Of a stretch of DNA of 5,018 bases, positions 1 to 5,018 are shown in pieces. The stretch is from positions 1 to 5,018 of the forward strand of contig JAQGNM010000283.1 of assembly GCA_028291845.1 (NCBI GenBank), given 5' to 3'. Origin of the DNA: Massilia sp. Lineage in GTDB: Bacteria; Pseudomonadota; Gammaproteobacteria; Burkholderiales; Burkholderiaceae_D. Each line of letters begins with the position of its first letter. Position 1 is the first letter of the stretch. The position numbers and the translations under genes were made by a program. The notes under the pieces were generated by a model, which was not told the origin of the DNA, searched no databases, and saw only the letters and a program-made list of their open reading frames with translations.

Positions 1-1
1 G

Positions 2-613
2 AAAGACTATGCGCTGGCCGAGATTTCGCGTTGCGCAGCCGATCCGCAGTTGAAGCTCGGCTTGAAACTTCACTTCGGCAATTCGCGCGTGCAATTGGAA
101 AAGCCTGAACACCTGGCGCGCCTGGTCGAAGTATTCGCGCTGGCCAACCGGCATCGCATGGCGCTGGCCGTGCATACGCGGGCGTCGATTTCGCAGCAGC
201 ATCCGTATGGCGCCGCGCAGGCGCGCCTGTTTATCGACAAATTGTTGCCGGCGGCGCCCAACGTGCCGGTGCAGGTCGCGCACATGGGTGGCAGCGGTCC
301 CGGTTTCGAAGATGCCCCGGCGCATGCGTTCATCCGGGTGCTGACGCAGGCGCGCGCGGCGGGCGACCGCCGCACCCGCAATCTGTGGTTCGATGTCGCA
401 TCGACCGCCCATCCGTCCAACTCGCCGGGAACGTCCAGGCTGCTTGCCCTGCTGGTGCGCGAAGCGGGGATCGATCGCGTCCTGTATGGCTCCGATTCGG
501 CGTTGGGCGAGAACCTGCGGCCACGCGAAGCATGGGCCGCATTTACCGCCTTGCCGCTCGAGCAGGATGAGATCCGCCGCATCGGGCGCAATGTGGCGCC
601 GTACCTGCGGTAG
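2..613 (+). CDS. Amidohydrolase-2 family metal-dependent hydrolase, 3' part (5' end outside window)
   Basis: The reading frame is open to the left edge and ends at TAG 611-613, giving 203 visible residues (numbered from the codon at position 2). The pattern is the C-terminal part of a TIM-barrel amidohydrolase (PF04909 type). It shows a KLHFGNS strand (residues 22-28), an AVHTR strand with His58, a QVAHMGG strand with His94, a NLWFDVAS strand (127-134), and a closing LYGSDS motif with Asp165. In this superfamily such His and Asp residues at the C-terminal ends of barrel strands bind the catalytic metal; assigning them here is inference. The usual N-terminal HxH strand must lie upstream. Family members hydrolyse or decarboxylate diverse small substrates, and the substrate cannot be read from this fragment. 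No signal peptide can be judged. A TTG at 50 is not a credible start because conserved coding sequence continues upstream of it. The gene ends 162 bp before the next one, with no obvious operon link. Confidence 0.88.
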   Translation, partial: KDYALAEISRCAADPQLKLGLKLHFGNSRVQLEKPEHLARLVEVFALANRHRMALAVHTRASISQQHPYGAAQARLFIDKLLPAAPNVPVQVAHMGGSGPGFEDAPAHAFIRVLTQARAAGDRRTRNLWFDVASTAHPSNSPGTSRLLALLVREAGIDRVLYGSDSALGENLRPREAWAAFTALPLEQDEIRRIGRNVAPYLR

Positions 614-693
614 TCTTCTCGGTCATGCGCGCCGTCGCACCCCGCCGTGGCGTCGTCCGAGCCGCGCGGACCGAAACGAGCTGACAGTTTTAA

Positions 694-721
694 TTCACGC
701 TTAAGTCTGCTCAGTAAGAAT
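694..721 (+). promoter_or_regulatory. Possible sigma-70 promoter for the YccA-like/ExoD unit
   Basis: An AT-rich island at about 687-730 stands out in GC-rich surroundings just upstream of the YccA-like gene. TTCACG (694-699) could serve as a -35 box (4 of 6 consensus matches) and AAGAAT (716-721) as a -10 box (4 of 6), with a 16-bp spacer. Transcription would start near 728, giving a leader of about 48 nt before the ATG at 776. The match is moderate and other pairings are possible, such as CTGACA at 681-686 with a different -10. The location is better supported than the exact boxes. Confidence 0.3.
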
Positions 722-764
722 GTATTTACAGACAAGCGATTCGCTGTCCGTTCCACAAACCGGC

Positions 765-770
765 AAAGAG
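765..770 (+). promoter_or_regulatory. Ribosome binding site of the YccA-like gene
   Basis: AAAGAG sits 5 nt before the ATG at 776 and resembles the AAGGAG consensus with one mismatch. It supports ATG 776 over the in-frame GTG at 647. The GTG would add 43 residues with no membrane or family character, and its extra codons would run through the probable promoter. Confidence 0.5.
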
Positions 771-775
771 CCACC

Positions 776-1462
776 ATGCAATCGAATCTGCAATCCACTT
801 ACGGCCACTCGGGCAGCTTGCCCGCGGTGCGCCACCGCGTGCTGCGCAATACCTACTGGCTGCTGGCGCTGTCGATGATTCCCACTGTGCTTGGCGCGTT
901 CATCGGCGTACAGACCGGCATGGCGCCGCCCGGGGGCGCATTCGGCTTTATTCTCTTCATGGCCTTGGCGTTCGGCTTCATTTTCGCCATCGAAAAAACC
1001 AAGGATTCGGCGCTTGGCGTATTCGTATTGCTGGGCTTTACATTTTTCATGGGCTTGATGCTCACGCCGATCCTCACGCGCACGCTGGGCTTCGCCAACG
1101 GCGGTACCCTGATCATGGCCGCCTTCGGCGGCACCGCAGCCATTCTTGCAGTGATGGCCAGCGTCGCCACCGTATCGAAGCGGGATTTTTCCGCCATGGG
1201 TAAGTGGCTGATGGCAGGCGTAGTGGTGTTGCTGCTGGCGTCGGTGGCGAATATTTTTCTGGGCATGTCGGCTCTGTCGATCGTCATCTCGGTGATGGCC
1301 ATCGGCATCTTCTCGGCGTTTATCCTGTATGACGTCCAGCGCATCGTCAATGGCGGCGAAACCAATTACATTACGGCCACACTGAGCATTTATCTCAGCG
1401 TCTACAATATCTTCGCCAACTTCCTGGCCTTGCTGGGCCTAGGTGGCGGCAGCCGCGACTAG
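776..1462 (+). CDS. Bax inhibitor-1/YccA family inner-membrane protein
   Basis: This 228-residue protein matches the usual size of bacterial BI-1/YccA proteins (about 215-235). After a polar N-terminal tail of about 26 residues it has seven hydrophobic segments, at about 27-47, 54-73, 78-98, 111-132, 143-163, 165-187 and 201-222. The family signature is near the C-terminus: LYDVQRIVNGGETNYI (184-199), then an SIYLSVYNIF helix (204-213) and a short SRD tail. From memory, this end closely resembles E. coli YccA. YccA is an inner-membrane substrate and modulator of the FtsH-HflKC protease, and other family members (BsYetJ) leak calcium in a pH-dependent way; neither activity is proven here. Asp186 is the conserved helix-6 aspartate. 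The start is ATG 776, preceded by an AAAGAG site. The ExoD gene begins 5 bp after the stop, so the two are probably co-transcribed. Family assignment is secure; physiological role is not. Confidence 0.95.
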   Translation: MQSNLQSTYGHSGSLPAVRHRVLRNTYWLLALSMIPTVLGAFIGVQTGMAPPGGAFGFILFMALAFGFIFAIEKTKDSALGVFVLLGFTFFMGLMLTPILTRTLGFANGGTLIMAAFGGTAAILAVMASVATVSKRDFSAMGKWLMAGVVVLLLASVANIFLGMSALSIVISVMAIGIFSAFILYDVQRIVNGGETNYITATLSIYLSVYNIFANFLALLGLGGGSRD

Positions 1463-1467
1463 CGCAG

Positions 1468-2100
1468 ATGAAGATGCGCTGCGCGGGCGTACACGGTGAT
1501 GGTCCGCCACTGTCGCAACTGTTGCGGCAGCTGGCGGACGACACCGCGCGCGAGCGGATTTCGGTGGGCGACCTGCTGGTGGTATTGGGCGATCGCGCCA
1601 TCGGCGCCCTGCTGTTCATCTTCGCGGTACCGAACATCCTGCCGGCGCCTCCCGGCACTTCGGTGATCCTGGGCGCGCCGCTGGTGTTCCTGGCGGCCCA
1701 GCTGACCTTCGGCATGCGGCCCTGGCTGCCGGGCCTGATCAGCCGGCGCTCGATGTCGCGCAAGGATTTTCACGGCATGCTGCGGCGCGTGCTGCCATGG
1801 CTGGAACGCGCCGAAAAACTGCTGCTGCCGCGGATCAGCATGCTGGCCCTGCCGCCATCGGAATACATCGTCGGTCTGGTCTGCCTGCTGCTGGCCACGG
1901 TGCTGGTGCTGCCGATTCCGTTAGGGAACATGTTGCCGGCCTTGTCGATCAGTCTGCTTGCACTGGGCTTGCTCGAACGCGACGGTTACGCCATCGTCAG
2001 CGGCCTGGTGGCGGCGGTGGCGGCGGCCTTCGTCGTGTCAGGCGTAATCTGGGGCATCATCGAAAGCATCGGCTTCATGCTGCGCCAGGTGCTGGGCTAA
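1468..2100 (+). CDS. ExoD family membrane protein (exopolysaccharide synthesis ExoD-like)
   Basis: This 210-residue protein has the ExoD family layout (PF06055). A short soluble N-terminus with RISVGDLL (30-37) and GDRAIGALL (41-49) leads to a hydrophobic segment carrying FAVPNILPAPPGTS (52-65). The family signature PWLP (85-88) and a polar linker ending in AEKLLLPR (115-122) follow. A second hydrophobic half has LPIPLGNMLP (148-157), LALGLLERDG (164-173) and a final helix (about 175-197). The two halves share a P-x-P-x-G type loop before a helix, suggesting an internal repeat. ExoD was named in rhizobia, where mutants are altered in exopolysaccharide and alkali tolerance; its biochemical activity is unknown, so the product name should be taken loosely. 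The start is either ATG 1468 or ATG 1474. Neither has a strong Shine-Dalgarno site, which fits translational coupling to the YccA-like gene 5 bp upstream. It converges with the CheR-like gene. Confidence 0.9.
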   Translation: MKMRCAGVHGDGPPLSQLLRQLADDTARERISVGDLLVVLGDRAIGALLFIFAVPNILPAPPGTSVILGAPLVFLAAQLTFGMRPWLPGLISRRSMSRKDFHGMLRRVLPWLERAEKLLLPRISMLALPPSEYIVGLVCLLLATVLVLPIPLGNMLPALSISLLALGLLERDGYAIVSGLVAAVAAAFVVSGVIWGIIESIGFMLRQVLG

Positions 2101-2182
2101 AGAACGAGGCAGGCAATGATCTGTCCATGCCGGCGGACTCGCCACCACTAAACGATTCCATCCGTCACATCAGATCAGCGCA
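2101..2182. other. Convergent intergenic gap without a clear terminator
   Basis: This 82-bp gap lies between the stop codons of two converging genes, where a bidirectional terminator would be expected. Only small stems are visible: GGCG/CGCC with a 4-nt loop (2132-2143), and GCGC/GCGC with a 4-nt loop (2178-2189) that overlaps the CheR-like stop codon. Neither is followed by a T-run on either strand. Termination here may be Rho-dependent, or the transcripts may overlap. Confidence 0.4.
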
Positions 2183-3085
2183 CTAGCGCGGCAGTCTCCG
2201 GTACAAGCCCTGCCCCGGCAATACTGGCGCAAAGCAAAACTCCGCCGCCATCGTGCGCATCGCGCTCGACGGGTCGATCTGCAGGATGCCGAAGCCGCAC
2301 AGGCTGTCGCTGAAAATGCCCAGCGCCCGCTGCTGCAACTGATGACCGTACTCGCGCAGCGGCCGGGCGCATACCACCGCCTCGAATTCGCGGAACGAGG
2401 CGTCGCTGGCCAGGTCGTGCACGTGGCAGCTGAGCGCGCTGCGCATCGGCTCGCTCAAGGTAAAGCCATCGGCGTCGGCTTGTAGCCAGGTACGCAGGCT
2501 GGCATGGCCGCCGTTGGCCGTATGCAAGGCATCGAGCCGGTCGGCCTCCTCGGACGACATGCGCAGGGCGGGAATTTCCTGCACCAGCAATTCGTCGGCG
2601 CTGGTTACGTACAGCTGGGTGCGCTCAAGCTGTTCCTCTTCCTTGAGCATGGCGGCGATCAATACCACAAGCCCCGGATGGGTGCAGTCGGCGATCCAGA
2701 TGGCGGGGTACGGCGAGGAGCGCAGGATCGGTACCACGGCAAAGCGCAAGGCCATCAACAGGTGCGAGTCGGCCGGCGAGGCGCTGTGCCCGGTGCTGAG
2801 CAGGCGGATGACCTCCTGGCCCAGTTTTTGGTCGCGCAAAACCTGGCCTTGCAGCGCCGATATGTGCGACAGCTGGCGGCGCGCCACCAGCTCCTCGAGC
2901 TTCGCCTTGATCACCAGCGGATTAAAACCGCGGAAATCGGTGCCGAACCGGGCGTGCAAGGCGGTCAGAAACAGCGATGTTTCCAGCACCCCTTCATGGA
3001 CCGGCTCGCCGCCGGCGACCAGCGGCGGCTCAACGGCAGCGGCACGGCTGCAGCGAAGCGCTTCGCGGCTGTCCTCCTTATCCAT
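2183..3085 (-). CDS. Degenerate CheR-like (methyltransferase-fold) protein coupled to the hybrid kinase
   Basis: This 300-residue protein follows the CheR chemotaxis methyltransferase layout. Residues 45-95 form a helical N-terminal region (GFNPLVIKAKLEELVARR at 53-70). Then come AVVPILRSSPYPAIWIADC (116-134) at the SAM-binding strand, VTSADE (160-165) where CheR has ATDID, FEAVVCARPLREY (234-246) where it has a FDLIFCRNVLIYF-like strand, and QRALGIFSDSLCGFGILQI (252-270) where the final L-x-x-GGYL-x-LG strand lies. The key motifs are altered: GCSTGEE reads DCTHPGL and CRNV reads CARP, so SAM binding or catalysis is doubtful. CheR normally methylates glutamates of chemoreceptors using SAM. 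Here a protein-protein or regulatory role is more likely (inference). ATG 3085 overlaps the kinase stop as TGATG, implying translational coupling; an open frame continues upstream of it (to 3175) but lies inside the kinase gene. No strong Shine-Dalgarno site precedes the ATG. The reading frame is intact, so this looks like divergence, not a pseudogene. Confidence 0.75.
   Translation of the reverse strand: MDKEDSREALRCSRAAAVEPPLVAGGEPVHEGVLETSLFLTALHARFGTDFRGFNPLVIKAKLEELVARRQLSHISALQGQVLRDQKLGQEVIRLLSTGHSASPADSHLLMALRFAVVPILRSSPYPAIWIADCTHPGLVVLIAAMLKEEEQLERTQLYVTSADELLVQEIPALRMSSEEADRLDALHTANGGHASLRTWLQADADGFTLSEPMRSALSCHVHDLASDASFREFEAVVCARPLREYGHQLQQRALGIFSDSLCGFGILQIDPSSAMRTMAAEFCFAPVLPGQGLYRRLPR
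3053..3066. repeat. 14-bp perfect palindrome inside the start of the CheR-like gene
   Basis: GCGAAGCGCTTCGC is a perfect inverted repeat covering codons 7-11 of the CheR-like gene, about 20 nt after its ATG. In RNA it could fold into a short hairpin near the start codon, although with no spacer the innermost pairs would open to form the loop. It may be chance in GC-rich coding DNA. No second copy was noticed in the window. Confidence 0.6.
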
Positions 3086-5018
3086 CAATGGCCCAGCCAT
3101 ACACGGATCAAGGTCAGCAACTGCGCCACGTCGACCGGCTTGGTGATGTAGTCGCTGGCGCCGGCGGCGATGCACTTGTCGCGGTCGCCTTTCATGGCCT
3201 TGGCTGTCAAGGTGATGATCGGCAAGGCTTTGAACTGCGGAATCTGGCGGATCGCGCGCATGGTGTCGTAGCCGTCCATCTCCGGCATCATGATGTCCAT
3301 CAAGACGATTTCAATGCCCGGCACTTCTTCCAGCATGGCGATGCCATCTTTACCGTTTTCGGCGAAGTGCACCTCCATCTTGTAGCGTTCCAGTACCGTG
3401 GTGAGGGCGAAGATATTGCGCAGGTCGTCGTCGACCACCAGGACTTTGCGGCCGACCAGATCGGCGGTCGAGGCTTGCACCTCTTCCAGCATCCTTCTCT
3501 GCTGCTCGGGCAGGTCGGCGGGCGACCTGTGCAGGAACAGCGCCGTTTCATCGAGCAGGCGCTCGCGCGAACGGGCGTCTTTCAGCACGATGGTCTTGGC
3601 AAAGCGCTTCAGTTTCGTCACTTCCTTGCGCGACAGCTCGGCCGCCGTGTAGATCACCACCGGCAAGCCGGACAGCGACTTGTCTTTCGAGATGGTGTCG
3701 AGCAAGGTAAAGCCGTCCATGTCCGGCAGGCTCAGATCGAGCACCATGCAGTCGAAGCGGCGGGTTTTCAGCAATTCGAGGGCGGCGTGGCCGCTGTCGA
3801 CGGCGACCAGTTCGAGGTCCTTCTCGCCGATCAGCTCGATCATGTCCTGGCGCTGCACCTGGTCGTCCTCGACGATCAACAGGCTGCGCTTGGCTTGGTT
3901 CATGAATTGCTGGATGCGGTCGAACTCTTCCTCCAGGCGGTTCAGTTTGACGGGTTTGTCGAGGTAGGAGATAGCGCCGGCGCGCAGGGTTTTCTCGCGC
4001 TCGCGCATGCTCGACATCACGTGCACGGGAATGTGGCGGGTGGCCGGATCGCGTTTCAAGCGGTCGAGGACGATGAAACCATCGGTGTCGGGCAGGTCCA
4101 GGTCGAGCATGACGGCGATCGGCAGGTAATCGCGCGCCAGCGACAGCACCGATTCGCCGCTGAACGTGACGATGCCTTTCAAGCCGCGGCTCCGGGCCTG
4201 CGACAGCAGGATGTCGGCAAAGGCGGCATCGTCCTCGACGATCAGCACAGCCTGGTCGCCGTGGGCGATCAGGTTGCGGTCGTCCGCTTCGACGTCTTCC
4301 GCAGCCAGGCCGCCGGCCACCGGACCATAGGAAATCGCCAGCGAGGTCGGCACATCGAGCGTTACCCGGTTTTGCGGCGTGTCGGGTGGCACCGGCAAGG
4401 CGTAGGTACGCTCCTGCACCGAGCCGGGGCTGCCCAGCGCGGTGTGCGAGAGCGGCAGGAACAGGGTAAACGTCGAACCGGCGCCGACCACGCTGGTGAC
4501 GCGGATCTCGCCGCCCAGCAAGCGCGCCAGTTCGCGACTGATCGACAGGCCCAGCCCGGTGCCGCCGTAACGGCGCGCCGTGGAACCGTCGGCTTGCTGG
4601 AAGGCTTCGAAGATCAGTTGCAGCTTGTCGGAGGAAATACCGACGCCGGTGTCGGTGACGGAGAAGGCGATTACCGCGTCGGCGTGGCCGAGGAACTGGT
4701 GGTCGCTGCTCCAGCCGCCCCTCACCACCCCGATATTGAGGCGCACTTCGCCGTGGGCGGTGAATTTGAAGGCGTTCGACAGAAGGTTTTTCAGAATCTG
4801 CTGCAGGCGCGTGGTGTCGGTCATCATGCCGGCTGGCAGGTTCTTGTCGAGGTCGATGAAGAATTTCACCAGTTTCGCCTCGGCCATGTGGCGGAAAGTG
4901 CGCTCGACATAGGTCGACAGCACCCTGAAACGGGTCTCGCTTACTTCCAGCGTGACGGTACCGGATTCGATCTTCGACAAGTCGAGGATGTCGTTAATCA
5001 GAGTGAGCAAGTCGGAAC
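3085..5018 (-). CDS. Hybrid sensor histidine kinase with three receiver domains, N-terminus outside window
   Basis: The frame is open to the right edge and stops at TGA 3087-3085. Residues are numbered from the codon at 5010-5008. The visible part starts at the end of the HisKA dimerisation domain (SDLLTLINDILDLSKIESG), so the phospho-accepting His and all sensing domains are missing. The HATPase domain (about 30-187) has an N-box with Asn79, DTGVGI (120-125), the F-box FEAFQQAD (134-141) and GGTGLGLS (149-156), and looks active. A linker rich in Pro, Ala and Val (188-252) precedes three receivers. REC1 (254-368) has E259/D260/D261, phospho-Asp303, Ser333 and Lys352. REC2 (376-493) has E381/D382/D383, Asp425, Thr455 and Lys477, the last followed by Asp instead of Pro. 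REC3 (521-638) has D527/D528/D529, Asp572, Thr602 and Lys624-Pro625. All three look able to accept phosphate. The kinase would autophosphorylate and relay phosphate to these receivers. No output domain follows REC3. A CheR-like gene is coupled downstream. Confidence 0.95.
   Translation of the reverse strand, partial: SDLLTLINDILDLSKIESGTVTLEVSETRFRVLSTYVERTFRHMAEAKLVKFFIDLDKNLPAGMMTDTTRLQQILKNLLSNAFKFTAHGEVRLNIGVVRGGWSSDHQFLGHADAVIAFSVTDTGVGISSDKLQLIFEAFQQADGSTARRYGGTGLGLSISRELARLLGGEIRVTSVVGAGSTFTLFLPLSHTALGSPGSVQERTYALPVPPDTPQNRVTLDVPTSLAISYGPVAGGLAAEDVEADDRNLIAHGDQAVLIVEDDAAFADILLSQARSRGLKGIVTFSGESVLSLARDYLPIAVMLDLDLPDTDGFIVLDRLKRDPATRHIPVHVMSSMREREKTLRAGAISYLDKPVKLNRLEEEFDRIQQFMNQAKRSLLIVEDDQVQRQDMIELIGEKDLELVAVDSGHAALELLKTRRFDCMVLDLSLPDMDGFTLLDTISKDKSLSGLPVVIYTAAELSRKEVTKLKRFAKTIVLKDARSRERLLDETALFLHRSPADLPEQQRRMLEEVQASTADLVGRKVLVVDDDLRNIFALTTVLERYKMEVHFAENGKDGIAMLEEVPGIEIVLMDIMMPEMDGYDTMRAIRQIPQFKALPIITLTAKAMKGDRDKCIAAGASDYITKPVDVAQLLTLIRVWLGH

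Noticed and set aside
655..690. Possible terminator after the hydrolase gene (GTCCG/CGGAC stem at 655-671, TTTT at 687-690)
   Set aside because: The stem is only 5 bp with a 7-nt loop, and the T-run lies 15 nt away, so it does not meet the form of an intrinsic terminator.
647..775. N-terminal extension of the YccA-like protein from GTG 647
   Set aside because: The extra 43 residues have no family similarity and span the AT-rich promoter-like island, while ATG 776 has a suitable ribosome site and gives a normal family length.
70..798. Minus-strand open frame of 242 codons across the hydrolase gene and the following gap
   Set aside because: Cys-, Arg- and Ser-rich translation with no recognisable domain, antisense to conserved amidohydrolase motifs.
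853..1365. Minus-strand open frame of 170 codons opposite the YccA-like gene
   Set aside because: It lies wholly antisense to a clear seven-helix membrane protein. Its Pro-, Met- and Ala-rich composition is what reverse reading of hydrophobic codons gives.
2183..3085. CheR-like gene as a pseudogene
   Set aside because: The reading frame is full length without stops or frameshifts, and the start is precisely coupled to the kinase, so diverged function is more likely than decay.
2504..3151. Long plus-strand open frames opposite the CheR-like gene (about 210 residues each in two frames)
   Set aside because: They are antisense shadows produced by GC-rich codon use. Their translations have no family character, whereas the minus-strand frame has CheR-like landmarks and is coupled to the kinase.
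3085..3175. 30-codon upstream extension of the CheR-like frame
   Set aside because: The extension lies inside the REC3 coding sequence in another frame and reads as an Arg/His-rich stretch without domain character. The TGATG overlap start is more plausible.

Overview
The window is a high-GC stretch with GC-rich third codon positions, tightly packed genes and short intergenic gaps. Codon use and family content (YccA-type Bax inhibitor, ExoD protein, multi-receiver hybrid histidine kinase with a CheR-like partner) suggest a betaproteobacterium, perhaps Burkholderiales/Oxalobacteraceae. This is an inference from style and families; no rRNA or other phylogenetic marker is present.

Layout. The plus strand holds three genes. 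First comes the 3' two thirds or so of an amidohydrolase-2 family metal-dependent hydrolase (2-613, running in from the left edge). A 162-bp gap containing a small AT-rich island and a possible promoter follows. Next is a seven-helix Bax inhibitor-1/YccA family inner-membrane protein (776-1462), and 5 bp later an ExoD family membrane protein (1468-2100); these two look like one transcription unit. An 82-bp convergent gap (2101-2182) separates them from a minus-strand pair. That pair is a hybrid sensor histidine kinase with three receiver domains (3085-5018, entering from the right edge without its N-terminus) and, downstream of it with a 1-nt stop/start overlap, a 300-residue protein (2183-3085) with the layout of a CheR methyltransferase but with eroded signature motifs.

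How the genes work together. The kinase and the CheR-like protein are almost certainly co-transcribed and translationally coupled, so they probably act in one signalling pathway. Signal input and the phospho-accepting histidine lie beyond the window. The YccA-like and ExoD proteins are both integral membrane proteins, and their adjacency hints at a shared envelope or membrane role, but the sequence does not prove it. The hydrolase seems unrelated to the rest.

No mobile element, RNA gene, CRISPR array or clearly new system is visible. The most noteworthy item is the degenerate CheR-like protein coupled to the triple-receiver kinase. No gene-free stretch exceeds 300 bases.
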